This document shows, one piece after another, positions 46,551 through 55,802 of a stretch of DNA of 64,000 nucleotides (within the stretch, counting starts at the first letter, position 1; every line of letters begins with the position of its first letter). The stretch comes from Bradyrhizobium commune. Lineage in GTDB: Bacteria; Pseudomonadota; Alphaproteobacteria; Rhizobiales; Xanthobacteraceae. The notes below the pieces were generated by a model that saw nothing but the letters and a program-made list of their open reading frames with translations, was not told where the DNA came from and searched no databases. A program made the translations under genes and the position numbers. The stretch lies in contig NZ_CP061379.1 of NCBI RefSeq assembly GCF_015624505.1, positions 5,580,001 to 5,644,000 on the forward strand, read 5' to 3'.

Positions 46551-46817
46551 ATGAGCCATCCTGTGTCCTACGCCCCCGCCCGCGCGCCGCTGCCCGATCA
46601 CGAGCAGAAACAGGCTGCGCTGAGCTATCTCAACGAGGCCTGGGCCGAGGCGCGCCATGATGGCGTCGATGGCGATTGCCTGGCGCAGGCGAGCCTGTTC
46701 GCGGCGCTGGCCGAGCTCGTCGGCACCTATGGCGAGGACGCGGTCGCGAAGTTCGTCGAGGGCTTTCCGGCGCGCATCCGCAACGGCGAATTCTCGGTCG
46801 GCGTCTCGCGGCAGTGA
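46551..46817 (+). CDS. Small hypothetical protein
   Basis: From the ATG at 46551 (MSHPVSYAPARAPLPDHEQK) the 88-residue product is helical with a C-terminal VGVSRQ. GTG starts at 46506 or 46521 are possible and would add up to 15 residues. It converges on the sulfurtransferase gene, 13 bases away. No domain recognised. Confidence 0.68.
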   Translation: MSHPVSYAPARAPLPDHEQKQAALSYLNEAWAEARHDGVDGDCLAQASLFAALAELVGTYGEDAVAKFVEGFPARIRNGEFSVGVSRQ

Positions 46818-46830
46818 GCGCTTCCGCGCC

Positions 46831-47700
46831 CTAATCGGTCTCGATCGGCAGCGCCTCGTCCCTTGCCCACTCGCCCATCGAGCCATCGTATAGCTTGAGC
46901 TTGTCGTAGCCGAGCTCTGTGAGCAGCAAGAGGTCGATCGTCGCCGAGATGCCGCCGCCGCAATAGCAGATCACGGTCTTGTCGCGCGTGATGCCCTGGG
47001 CGGCGAATTTCGCCTCGGCATCCGCAAGCGTCGTGACCGTCTTGTCGGCATTGGTGAGCGTTGCAGCCGGGACGTTGACACTGCCGGGGACGCGGCCGGG
47101 CCGGCCGTAGCGGCTCGGCTCGAGACCGCGATGAAACTGCGGCCCGAGCGCATTGACGATGACGGTCGAGGGATCGCCGATCCGCGCCGTGACAGTATTT
47201 TTGTCGACGAAGAACCCGGCGCGTGGGGCGGCCTTGAAGGTCGTCGCCGGATAACCCTTCGGCGCGCCGGTCTCGACCGGCCGCCCCTCGTCCTTCCATT
47301 TGTCGAAACCGCCGTCGAGCACGCGCGCCTCGACGCCGAGCGAGCGCAGCATCCACCAGAACCGCGTCGACCACATCATCGTGCCGATGCTGTAGAGCAC
47401 GATGGTCTTGCCGGCATCGAGCCCGTGGTGGCCGAAAGCGGCTGCGAGTTGAGCCACGTCAGGCATCATGAACAGCGGCCGCGCGGAAGTGTCGGAGAAC
47501 TCGCCTTGCAGGTCGAGAAAATCGGCGCCGGGGATGTGGCCGGCTGCGAACGTCTTGTCACCGGGCACCGCGCGATAAGGCACATCGCTGCCCGGCGGCA
47601 CCGGCTCGTTGTAGGTCGTGCAATCGTAGAGGCGAAGATTGGGATCGCCGAGGATGGCAGCGAGTTGCTCGGTGGTGATAAGGGATGCCGGTTGGGACAT
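46831..47700 (-). CDS. sseA: 3-mercaptopyruvate/thiosulfate sulfurtransferase
   Basis: The 289-residue protein has two rhodanese domains. The catalytic loop is in the second: Cys at about 247 in YCGGGISATID. The first contains AAGHIPGADFLDL. The loop differs from CGSGVTA of classical MST, so donor preference is open. The start at 47700 follows GGGAG; an ATG at 47715 is also possible. A palindromic repeat lies directly upstream. Confidence 0.9.
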   Translation of the reverse strand: MSQPASLITTEQLAAILGDPNLRLYDCTTYNEPVPPGSDVPYRAVPGDKTFAAGHIPGADFLDLQGEFSDTSARPLFMMPDVAQLAAAFGHHGLDAGKTIVLYSIGTMMWSTRFWWMLRSLGVEARVLDGGFDKWKDEGRPVETGAPKGYPATTFKAAPRAGFFVDKNTVTARIGDPSTVIVNALGPQFHRGLEPSRYGRPGRVPGSVNVPAATLTNADKTVTTLADAEAKFAAQGITRDKTVICYCGGGISATIDLLLLTELGYDKLKLYDGSMGEWARDEALPIETD

Positions 47701-47726
47701 TGATTGCACTCCCATCCCTCCTTGTG

Positions 47727-47853
47727 GTCGTCCCGGCGAAGGCCGGGACCCATAACCACAGGGAGACGTTTGGCGACGGCTCGTCGTTCGGTACTGCGAC
47801 GGCCTACAATCGAGAGATCACGCGGTATGGGTCCCGGCCTTCGCCGGGACGAC
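47727..47853. repeat. GTCGTCCCGGCGAAG palindromic repeat, copy 2
   Basis: Left arm GTCGTCCCGGCGAAGGCCGG then GACCCATAACCAC; right arm GTATGGGTCCCGGCCTTCGC then CGGGACGAC. It is nearly the same as 44090-44209 in arms, with a different middle. It lies between the sulfurtransferase start and the dihydroorotase-like stop. Confidence 0.9.
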
Positions 47854-47893
47854 ACTGAGTGTGTGGCGCGCTTTTGCCGTTCGGCCCGGCCCC

Positions 47894-49228
47894 CTACTGC
47901 TTCAGCGTCTCCAGAAACCGCACCGGCTCGCCCTGAGACGGCGTCACGAGCTCGCCCTGCCACATCACACGCCTGCCGCGCACAAAAGTGCCGACGGGCC
48001 AGCCCGTGACGCGCACGCCGTCATAGGGCGTCCAGCCGGCCTTGGAGGCCACCCATTTGTTGGTGACGGTTTCGCTGCGCTTCAAGTCCACGATCGTGAA
48101 GTCGGCGTCGTAGCCGGCGGCGATGCGGCCCTTGCAGGCCATGTTGTAGAGGCGCGCGGGGCCGGCGCTGGTGAGATCGACGAAGCGCGCAAGCGACAGC
48201 CGGCCCGCGTTGACGTGATCGAGCATGAGCGGCACCAGCGTCTGCACACCGGTCATGCCCGAGGGCGAGGCCGGATAGGTCTTCTGCTTCTCTTCCAGCG
48301 TATGCGGGGCGTGATCGGAGCCGAGCACGTCGATGATGCCCTGCTCGATGCCGCGCCAGATCCCGGCGCGGTGATCGGCGCCGCGCACCGGCGGGTTCAT
48401 CTGCGCCAACGTCCCGAGCCGCTCGTAGCATTCGGGCGCGACCAGCGTGAGATGATGCGGCGTCGCCTCGCAGGAGGCGACGTCCTTGTGGTCGCGCAGA
48501 AACTCGATCTCTTCCTTGGTCGAGATGTGCAGCACATGGATGCGCTTGCCGGTTTCATGCGCGAGCTTGACGAGGCGCTGCGTTGCCATCAGCGCCGCGG
48601 TCTCGTCGCGCCACACCGGATGCGAGCGTGGATCGCCCTCGATGCGGAGCGACTTGCGATCGTTGAGGCGATACTCGTCCTCGGCGTGGAAGGCGGCGCG
48701 GCGCCGGATCACCTGAAAAATGCGGCGCAGGCTTTCGTCGTCCTCCACCAAGAGCGCGCCGGTCGAAGAGCCGATGAACACTTTCACGCCCGCACAACCC
48801 GGCGCGCGTTCCAGCACCGGCAGGTCCTGCACGTTCTCGCGGGTGCCGCCGATGAAGAAGGCAAAATCGCAATGCATGCGGTGATGGGCACGCTTGATCT
48901 TGTCGGAGAAGGTGGCCTCCGTCACCGTGAGCGGCGACGTGTTCGGCATCTCGAACACCGCCGTGACGCCCCCCATTACGGCGCTGCGCGAACCGGTCTC
49001 GAGGTCTTCCTTCTGCTCCAGCCCGGGCTCGCGGAAATGCACCTGCGTGTCCATCACGCCGGGCAGGATGTGCAGGCCCTTGCAGTCGATCACCTCGGCA
49101 GCCGAGGCCTGCGACAGCGGGCCCAGCTCGGCGATGCGGCCGTTGGTGATGCCGATATCGCGAACACCCTCGCCGTCCTGGTTGACCACGATGCCGCCCT
49201 TGAGGATCACATCGAAACGCTGGGTCAT
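47894..49228 (-). CDS. Dihydroorotase-like amidohydrolase with altered HxH motif
   Basis: The 444-residue amidohydrolase has the fold and order of class I dihydroorotase: VKVFIG (carboxylysine), FHAEDE, VLHIST and DVLGSDHAPH. The first metal-binding motif reads MDTQVHFREPG, so Gln62 replaces the first His of HxH (His64 is kept). Many Rhizobiales copies share this reading to my memory. It could be a functional PyrC, a hydantoinase-like enzyme, or a non-catalytic homologue. Confidence 0.88.
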   Translation of the reverse strand: MTQRFDVILKGGIVVNQDGEGVRDIGITNGRIAELGPLSQASAAEVIDCKGLHILPGVMDTQVHFREPGLEQKEDLETGSRSAVMGGVTAVFEMPNTSPLTVTEATFSDKIKRAHHRMHCDFAFFIGGTRENVQDLPVLERAPGCAGVKVFIGSSTGALLVEDDESLRRIFQVIRRRAAFHAEDEYRLNDRKSLRIEGDPRSHPVWRDETAALMATQRLVKLAHETGKRIHVLHISTKEEIEFLRDHKDVASCEATPHHLTLVAPECYERLGTLAQMNPPVRGADHRAGIWRGIEQGIIDVLGSDHAPHTLEEKQKTYPASPSGMTGVQTLVPLMLDHVNAGRLSLARFVDLTSAGPARLYNMACKGRIAAGYDADFTIVDLKRSETVTNKWVASKAGWTPYDGVRVTGWPVGTFVRGRRVMWQGELVTPSQGEPVRFLETLKQ

Positions 49229-49329
49229 GGCTGGAGGCCTCTCTCATCCCCAAGCGCAGGGCTCAAGGTCTTGTCGTTTAATCCTTGCGGGCTTACGTTC
49301 CCGAGCAACATGTCGCAAGAGATTTTCGC

Positions 49330-50205
49330 ATGAAATCAGCGTTTCTTCCCGACCGGGGCGTGGTCAAGGTCGCGGGCGAGGATGCGCGCAACTTCCTCAA
49401 CGGCCTCATCACCACCGATGTCGACAGGCTCAAGCCGGGCCTGGGGCGATTCGGTGCGCTGCTGACGCCGCAGGGCAAGATCATCGTCGATTTCCTGATC
49501 ACCGAGGTGCCCGCCGGCCATGGCGGCGGGTTCCTGATCGACTGCCCGAAGGCACTGGCCGAGGGGCTCGCCACCAAGCTGAAATTCTACAAGTTGCGCG
49601 CCAAGGTCACGGTGGAAAACCTCGATCTCGGCGTGCTTGCGGTCTGGGACGGCCAGCTTGCGGCACAGCCGGATCTCTCCTTCGCCGATCCCCGCAATGA
49701 GGCGCTCGGCACTCGCATCCTGATCCCCGAGGATCTCAAGCAAAAACTATCCGATCTCATCGGCGCCGAGCTGGTCGATGCCGCCGAATACGAGGCTCAC
49801 CGCATCGCGCTCGGCGTGCCGCGCGGCGGGCTCGATTTCATGTACAGCGATGCGTTCCCGCACGAGACCAACATGGATCGCCTCGCCGGCGTCGATTTCG
49901 ACAAGGGCTGTTATGTCGGCCAGGAGGTCGTCTCGCGGATGCAGCATCGCGGCACTGCGCGCACCCGCAGCGTGAAGGTGCTGCTCGACGGGCCCTCGCC
50001 CGAGGCCGGCGCCACCATTCTCGCCGGCGACAAGCCGGTCGGCACCATCGGCTCCTCCGCCGACGGCAAAGGCATCGCGCTGGTGCGCATCGACCGCGTC
50101 GCCGATGCGCTCGACGCAAACCAGCCGCTCAGCGCCGGAGGCATCGCCTTGAAGCTCGCCGAGCCCGAGGTCGTCCGCATTCCAGTGAAGCAGCCCGTTG
50201 CATGA
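49330..50205 (+). CDS. ygfZ: YgfZ/IBA57-type folate-binding protein
   Basis: The 291-residue protein has the signature KGCYVGQEVVSRM and the GcvT-like fold with ARNFLNGLITTDVDRL and YSDAFPHETNMDRL. YgfZ supports Fe-S enzyme repair with folate. The ATG at 49330 is chosen; the Tag gene overlaps its stop by four bases. It is divergent from the dihydroorotase-like gene. Confidence 0.93.
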   Translation: MKSAFLPDRGVVKVAGEDARNFLNGLITTDVDRLKPGLGRFGALLTPQGKIIVDFLITEVPAGHGGGFLIDCPKALAEGLATKLKFYKLRAKVTVENLDLGVLAVWDGQLAAQPDLSFADPRNEALGTRILIPEDLKQKLSDLIGAELVDAAEYEAHRIALGVPRGGLDFMYSDAFPHETNMDRLAGVDFDKGCYVGQEVVSRMQHRGTARTRSVKVLLDGPSPEAGATILAGDKPVGTIGSSADGKGIALVRIDRVADALDANQPLSAGGIALKLAEPEVVRIPVKQPVA

Positions 50206-50828
50206 GCCGTGCTCCCCACCTGCATCCCGACGGAAAGACCCGCTGCCCCTGGCCGGGTGAAGATCCGCTCTACGTCGCCTATCACGACACCGAATGGGGC
50301 GTGCCTGAGTATGACGACCGCGCGCTCTACGAAAAGCTGATCCTCGACGGCTTTCAGGCCGGCCTGTCCTGGATCACGATCCTGCGCAAGCGCGACAATT
50401 TCCGCAAAGCCTTCGACGATTTCCAGCCGGAGAAGATCGCGCGCTACACCGACAAGAAGGTGCACGCGTTGATGAACGATGCCGGCATCGTGCGTAACCG
50501 CGCCAAGATCGACGGCACGATTTTGAGCGCAAAATCCTATCTCGACATCATGGAGAAGGGGCCCGGTTTCTCGAAGCTGTTGTGGGACTTCATGGACGGA
50601 AGGCCCAAGGTCAACAATTTCAAGACCACCGCGAGCGTACCGGCCTCGACGCCGCTGTCGGTGCAGATATCGAAGGAGCTGTCCTCGCGCGGCTTCAAGT
50701 TCGTCGGCCCGACCATCGTCTATGCCTTCATGCAGGCGACCGGCATGGTCAATGACCATCTGGTCGACTGCCATTGCCACGCGAGCTGCGGCAAGACGCA
50801 GCGCAAGCCGCGTCTCAAGGTCAAATGA
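50202..50828 (+). CDS. tag: DNA-3-methyladenine glycosylase I
   Basis: The 208-residue protein has RCPWPGEDPLYVAYHDTEWG, DGFQAGLSWITILRKR and the C-terminal Zn motif HCHASC, all typical of Tag. It excises 3-methyladenine from alkylated DNA. It overlaps ygfZ and the HD gene by ATGA, so the three genes are one operon. Confidence 0.95.
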   Translation: MSRAPHLHPDGKTRCPWPGEDPLYVAYHDTEWGVPEYDDRALYEKLILDGFQAGLSWITILRKRDNFRKAFDDFQPEKIARYTDKKVHALMNDAGIVRNRAKIDGTILSAKSYLDIMEKGPGFSKLLWDFMDGRPKVNNFKTTASVPASTPLSVQISKELSSRGFKFVGPTIVYAFMQATGMVNDHLVDCHCHASCGKTQRKPRLKVK

Positions 50829-51439
50829 CGGCCAACAAGACTCCGCGCGGCCTGGAATCCCGCGCCTGGCAGCGCATGCTGTCGGGGCGGCGGCTCGATT
50901 TGCTCGATCCCTCTCCGCTCGACGTGGAAATCGCCGACATCGCCCATGGGCTCGCGCGCGTCGCGCGCTGGAATGGCCAGACCATTGGCACGCACATCTT
51001 CTCGGTAGCGCAGCACACGCTGCTGGTGGAAACCGTGTTGCGGCACGAGACACCGCGCGTCGATCAGCGCGCGCGCCTCGCGGCGCTGCTGCATGACGCG
51101 CCCGAATACGTGATCGGCGACATGATCTCGCCCTTCAAGGCCGTGCTCGACGGCCATTACAAGGCCGTGGAGAAGCGCCTGCTCGGCGCCATTCATATCC
51201 GCTTCGGCCTGCCGCCGGTGCTGCCCGAGGAGATCACGCAAGCCATCAAGGCCGCCGATCGCGGCGCGGCCTATCTCGAAGCGACCGAGCTCGCCGGCTT
51301 CAGCGAAAGCGAGGCCAGGCGCCTGTTCGGCAAGGACCCGGGCCTGTCTGACAGCGTCCGGCGCGACTACCTCACGCCCTGGACCGCGGCGCGGGCCGAG
51401 AAACAGTTTCTGGAGCGGTTTGGCGCGGTGTTTGCGTAA
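50825..51439 (+). CDS. HD-domain hydrolase (YfbR-like)
   Basis: The 204-residue protein has HTLLVETVL, LLHDAPEYVIGDMISPFK (HD motif) and a C-terminal helical part. The order follows 5'-deoxynucleotidase YfbR and related HD phosphohydrolases, which act on deoxynucleoside monophosphates. It is the last gene of the ygfZ-tag operon. Substrate not proven by sequence. Confidence 0.88.
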   Translation: MTANKTPRGLESRAWQRMLSGRRLDLLDPSPLDVEIADIAHGLARVARWNGQTIGTHIFSVAQHTLLVETVLRHETPRVDQRARLAALLHDAPEYVIGDMISPFKAVLDGHYKAVEKRLLGAIHIRFGLPPVLPEEITQAIKAADRGAAYLEATELAGFSESEARRLFGKDPGLSDSVRRDYLTPWTAARAEKQFLERFGAVFA

Positions 51440-51443
51440 GTCT

Positions 51444-51536
51444 CGTAGGGTGGGCAAAGGCGCGTTTGGGCCGTGCCCACCATCCTCAGCGTTTGCGGCA
51501 AAAAGGGTGGGCACGCTTTGCTTTGCCCACCCTACG
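51444..51536. repeat. CGTAGGGTGGGCAAAG palindromic repeat
   Basis: Perfect 16-bp arms CGTAGGGTGGGCAAAG (51444-51459) and CTTTGCCCACCCTACG (51521-51536) bound a 93-base element with inner arms GTGCCCACC and GGTGGGCAC. It is non-coding and of a type I recall as repeated in Bradyrhizobium. Confidence 0.88.
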
Positions 51537-51571
51537 GCCGCTCGCTATAATCGCCGCCAAAAAGGTCCGCC

Positions 51572-52078
51572 ATGATCCACGTCTGTTCGCTTGCCGCCCT
51601 TCCCGAAACCGTCCGCCGCACCGGGGCCAGCCATGTGCTGACCGTGATGGCCAATGTCGAGCAGGTGGCACGGCCGGTGTCGGTGCTGCCGGCCAATCAT
51701 CTGAAGGTGTCGATGGACGACATCACCGAGGAGATGGACGGTTTTGTCGCGCCCTCGGAAGCGCATATCGACCAGGTGCTGAACTTCGTGCGCGGCTGGG
51801 ACCGCAACGCGCCGTTGGTGGTGCATTGCTATGCCGGCATCAGCCGCTCGACCGCGAGCGCGTTCGCGGCCGTCTGCGCGCTCAATCCCGATCGCGACGA
51901 GATCGAGATCGCGAAGAAGATCCGCGCCGCCTCCCCGGTCGCCTCGCCGAACCGGCGCATCGTCGGCCTCGCCGATCGCGCACTCGGGCGCAATGGCCGC
52001 ATGCTGCAGGCGCTCGACGAGATGGGCCCGGGCGCAATGATGGTCGAGGGCCGCCCCTTCGTGATCGAGCTCGAATGA
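51572..52078 (+). CDS. Protein tyrosine phosphatase-like
   Basis: The 168-residue protein has the Cys-x5-Arg loop VVHCYAGISRSTASAF with Cys and Arg both present, placing it with dual-specificity-like tyrosine phosphatases. It is 16 bases upstream of the NadQ-type gene, so they may share a transcript. No substrate is known. Confidence 0.88.
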   Translation: MIHVCSLAALPETVRRTGASHVLTVMANVEQVARPVSVLPANHLKVSMDDITEEMDGFVAPSEAHIDQVLNFVRGWDRNAPLVVHCYAGISRSTASAFAAVCALNPDRDEIEIAKKIRAASPVASPNRRIVGLADRALGRNGRMLQALDEMGPGAMMVEGRPFVIELE

Positions 52079-52094
52079 CATCAGCGATCTTGGG

Positions 52095-53063
52095 ATGAGC
52101 GACAAGCTGCTGACGCCGATCGAGATCGGCCTGACTGCCGCGATCGTCGCGATCGAGGAGCATGAGCCGCTGGTGCTGACCGCGCGCGGCAGCGACGGGC
52201 TTGCCGGCCTGCCCTTCGGTCCGTTCGACGCGCCGAGCCATCGTACCTTCGAGATCGGCCTGCGTGCCTGGGTCGAGGAACAGGCGGGCTTGCGGCTCGG
52301 CTATGTCGAGCAGCTCTACACTTTTGGCGATCGCGGCCGTCATGCGGAGGCCGGCGACACCGGCGCGCACATGGTGTCGATCGGCTATCTCGCGCTGACG
52401 CGCACCGTTGACGGCGCGGCGTCCTCCAATACGGCGAGCTTCGAGCCCTGGTATCGCTACTTCCCCTGGGAGGACTGGCGCGAGGAACCGCCCGCGATCA
52501 TCGCGCGCGACATCATCCCCGCGCTGACCAAATGGGCCGAGGAGGAAACACCCGAGACCACGCGCGCGTTGCCGCGCCGGGATCGTGTGCGGTTCTATTT
52601 CGGCCTCGAGGGTGATGCGTGGGACGAGGAGCGCGTGCTCGACCGTTACGAGCTCCTGTACGAGGCCGGCCTCGTCGAGGAAGCCCGGCGCGACGGCCGC
52701 CCTGCGGCGTTGTCGCGCAAGGCACTGCCTGCGCTCGGCACCTCGATGCGGTTCGACCACCGCCGGATCCTTGCCACGGCAATCGCGCGGCTGCGCGCAA
52801 AGCTGAAGTATCGCCCTGTGGTGTTTGAACTTTTGCCGGCCGAGTTCACACTTACGGAATTGCAGTATACGGTGGAGGCGATCTCGGGCCGGCACCTGCA
52901 CAAGCAGAACTTCCGTCGCCTGGTCGAGATGGAGGCCCTGGTCGAACCGACCGGAGTGATGTCGACACAGACGGGTGGACGGCCGGCGGCGCTCTATCGC
53001 TTCCGCCGCGACGTGCTCCAGGAGCGGCCGGCCCCCGGCTTGCGCATGCGCTCCCGGCGCTAG
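52095..53063 (+). CDS. nadQ: NadQ-type NAD-biosynthesis repressor (NUDIX-like + wHTH)
   Basis: The 322-residue protein has a degenerate NUDIX-like N-terminal part and a C-terminal winged helix containing FDHRRILATAIARLRAKLKY, PAEFTLTELQYTVEAISGR and GRPAALYRF, the DNA-binding pattern shared with NrtR. In alphaproteobacteria this family is known as NadQ and controls NAD synthesis genes. The nadA gene with two strong palindromes upstream lies at 63453. No Nudix box is intact, so sensing rather than hydrolysis is expected. Confidence 0.85.
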   Translation: MSDKLLTPIEIGLTAAIVAIEEHEPLVLTARGSDGLAGLPFGPFDAPSHRTFEIGLRAWVEEQAGLRLGYVEQLYTFGDRGRHAEAGDTGAHMVSIGYLALTRTVDGAASSNTASFEPWYRYFPWEDWREEPPAIIARDIIPALTKWAEEETPETTRALPRRDRVRFYFGLEGDAWDEERVLDRYELLYEAGLVEEARRDGRPAALSRKALPALGTSMRFDHRRILATAIARLRAKLKYRPVVFELLPAEFTLTELQYTVEAISGRHLHKQNFRRLVEMEALVEPTGVMSTQTGGRPAALYRFRRDVLQERPAPGLRMRSRR

Positions 53064-53109
53064 ATCAAGATCGCGATCGGCCCCTGCACGCCGGTCGCCA
53101 GGAGGCCCC

Positions 53110-55800
53110 ATGTTCGACGCCCCGTTTGACGTCTTTGCGGTGATGTTTGCGATCGCTGCGTTTTTGATTGCGCTGAAGGCGTCGAACCAGGCGACTGAGT
53201 TGCGCCGAAGGCTGGGCTCGCTGGAGGCCGCGCTGCAAGCGCCGCGACCGATCCAGCCGCCGCCGTTGCTGCCCGAGCAGGAGCAGGCAGCTGCGCCCGC
53301 AGCGAGCGCGGCAGAGCCGCCGCCGCTTGCGCCCGAAACCGAGCAGGCGCCGTCGCTGGTCACAGCCGACGTGACACCGCCGCCGATCGAGCCCAGTTCC
53401 GATGCGCCGCCTCCGCGGCCCGCGCCGGCGCCCGGCTTCGAGGAGCGGCTCGGCACGCGCTGGGTGGTGTGGATCGGCGGCCTTGCGCTCGCGCTCGGCG
53501 GCTTCTTCATGGTGCGCTATTCGATCGAGGCCGGCCTTATCGGCCCTGGCGTCCGCGTGTTCCTCGGCGGCGTATTCGCGCTCGCGCTGCTAGGTGCCGG
53601 CGAATGGACGCGGCGCAAGGAAACCATCTCCAACATCCAGGCGCTGCCGATCGCCAACATCCCCGCAATCCTGACTGCGGCGGGCACCGCCGTGGCGTTC
53701 GCGACGGTCTATGCGGCCTACGCGCTCTACGGCTTCCTCGTGCCCGCGACCGCATTCGTGCTGCTGGGCCTCGTCGCGCTTGGCACGCTGGCTGCGGCCC
53801 TTCTCCATGGCCCTGCGCTTGCAGGTCTCGGCGTCGTCGGCGCCTTCATCACGCCTGCTCTCGTCTCCAGCGCAAAGCCGGACTATTGGGCGCTCTACGT
53901 CTTTCTCGCCATCGTCACCGCTGCGAGTTTCGGCCTCGCCCGCATCCGGCTGTGGCGCTGGCTCGCGGTGACCACCATCGTCTTCGCCGTGCTCTGGATC
54001 TTCCCCGGGCTCGACACCAACGAATTGCAGGTCGCGCCGCACGCTTTCCATGCCATTGCAGGATTCGTGCTCGCCGCACTGCTCGTCGTCTGCGGCTTCA
54101 TGTTCGGCCCGACCATCGAGGACGGCCAGATCGAACCGGTCTCGTCGAGCGCGCTCGGCGCCTATCTGTTCGGCGCGATGCTGATCGTGCTGTCGAGCGC
54201 ACATGCCGATCTGTCCCTGATCGCGTTCACTCTTCTTGTCGCCGCGACGCTGTACGTCGCCTGGCGCGCCGAGGCTGCGACCGGCGCGCTGGGCGCGGCG
54301 GCCGCGGTCGTCTTCATCGTGTTCGCCGAATGGGCGGTGCGCGCCAATCCCGACATGCTGGTGCTACCCGGCGGCCCGCTGCCCGGCATCGGGCCGACCG
54401 CAACCGATAGCTCCGTGACGCTGCATCTGATGATGGCCGCGATCTTCGCCGCCGGCTTCGGCATCGCCGGGTTTCTCGCGCAGGGCCGCTCGAACTCGGC
54501 GATCATTCCCGTGGTTTGGGCGGCGGCCGCAGTCGCCACGCCCATTGCCGTTCTCGTTGCGCTCTATGCGCGCATCGCCCATCTCGACCGCTCGATTCCG
54601 TTCGCGATCCTCGCGGTGCTGCTCGCCGGCGCATTCGGCCTTGCGACCGAAACGCTCAGCCGCCGCGAAACCCGGCCAGGTCTTGCGATCTCGATCGCGC
54701 TGTTCGCCACCGGCACGCTCGGCGCGCTGGCGCTGGCGCTGACCTTCGCTCTGGAGAAGGGCTGGCTCACCATTGCGCTCGCGCTGATGTCGCTCGGCAC
54801 AGCCTGGATCTCGATGCGGCGACCGATCCCGTTCTTGCGCTGGCTCGCCGCCATCTTCGCCGGCATCGTCACCGCGCGCGTCGCCTATGACCCGCGCATC
54901 GTCGGCGACGCCGTCGGCACCACGCCGATCTTCAACTGGCTGTTGTGGGGCTATGGCCTGCCGGCGGCGGCGTTCTGGGCAGCGAGCCATTTCCTGCACC
55001 GCCGCGGCGACGACGCGCCGCTGCGCATGGTGGAGGCGGCTGCGATCCTGTTCACGGCGCTGCTCGCCTTCATGGAGATCCGCCATCTCGCGACCTCAGG
55101 CGACATGACGTCGTCGCCGTCCCTGCTCGAAGCCGGTTTGCAGGTCTGCGTGGCGCTGGCGATGGCGATCGGGCTCGAGCGGTTGCGGCTGCGCAGCCGC
55201 AGCATCGTCCACAATGTCGGCGCCGTCATTCTGACTGCGATCGCCGGGTTCATCAGCGTGTTCGGCCTCCTGTTCCTGGAGAACCCGATGATCTGGCGCA
55301 TCGACGTCGGCGGCGCGGTGTTCAACCTGCTGCTGCTCGGCTACGCGCTGCCGGCGGTGCTGATGCTGCTGCTCGCCTATGCGGTGGTCGGCGCGCGCGG
55401 CAAGGTCTACGCCAACATCCTGGCGGGCGCAGCACTGCTGTTCGCGCTGGTTTACCTGACGCTGGAGATCCGCCGCTTCTATCACGGCCCGATCCTCTCA
55501 AGCGGCGGGACCACGGGCGCCGAACAATACACCTATTCGATCGGCTGGCTCGCCTTCGGCGTGGTGCTGCTCGGTATCGGTGTCCTCGTCAACTCCGAGC
55601 GGGCGCGGCTGGCGTCCGCCGCCGTGATCGGGCTGACGATCCTGAAGGCCTTCGTGATCGACATGTCGACGCTGACCGGCGTCTACCGCGCACTGTCGTT
55701 CATGTGCCTCGGCATCGTGCTGGTCGCGATCGGCTGGCTCTACCAGCGCATCCTGTTCCGGCGGCAGCTGCCGCCGCCGGCGCCGCAGACCAGCAGTTAA
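53110..55800 (+). CDS. DUF2339 multi-TM membrane protein
   Basis: The 896-residue protein starts after AGGAGG with a TM helix, a Pro/Ala-rich linker (about 40-110) and then some two dozen hydrophobic segments. WVVWIGGLALALGGFFMVRY opens the DUF2339 domain. The family is a large, uncharacterised inner-membrane group. The end converges with the chemoreceptor gene two bases later. Confidence 0.9.
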   Translation: MFDAPFDVFAVMFAIAAFLIALKASNQATELRRRLGSLEAALQAPRPIQPPPLLPEQEQAAAPAASAAEPPPLAPETEQAPSLVTADVTPPPIEPSSDAPPPRPAPAPGFEERLGTRWVVWIGGLALALGGFFMVRYSIEAGLIGPGVRVFLGGVFALALLGAGEWTRRKETISNIQALPIANIPAILTAAGTAVAFATVYAAYALYGFLVPATAFVLLGLVALGTLAAALLHGPALAGLGVVGAFITPALVSSAKPDYWALYVFLAIVTAASFGLARIRLWRWLAVTTIVFAVLWIFPGLDTNELQVAPHAFHAIAGFVLAALLVVCGFMFGPTIEDGQIEPVSSSALGAYLFGAMLIVLSSAHADLSLIAFTLLVAATLYVAWRAEAATGALGAAAAVVFIVFAEWAVRANPDMLVLPGGPLPGIGPTATDSSVTLHLMMAAIFAAGFGIAGFLAQGRSNSAIIPVVWAAAAVATPIAVLVALYARIAHLDRSIPFAILAVLLAGAFGLATETLSRRETRPGLAISIALFATGTLGALALALTFALEKGWLTIALALMSLGTAWISMRRPIPFLRWLAAIFAGIVTARVAYDPRIVGDAVGTTPIFNWLLWGYGLPAAAFWAASHFLHRRGDDAPLRMVEAAAILFTALLAFMEIRHLATSGDMTSSPSLLEAGLQVCVALAMAIGLERLRLRSRSIVHNVGAVILTAIAGFISVFGLLFLENPMIWRIDVGGAVFNLLLLGYALPAVLMLLLAYAVVGARGKVYANILAGAALLFALVYLTLEIRRFYHGPILSSGGTTGAEQYTYSIGWLAFGVVLLGIGVLVNSERARLASAAVIGLTILKAFVIDMSTLTGVYRALSFMCLGIVLVAIGWLYQRILFRRQLPPPAPQTSS

Positions 55801-55802
55801 GG

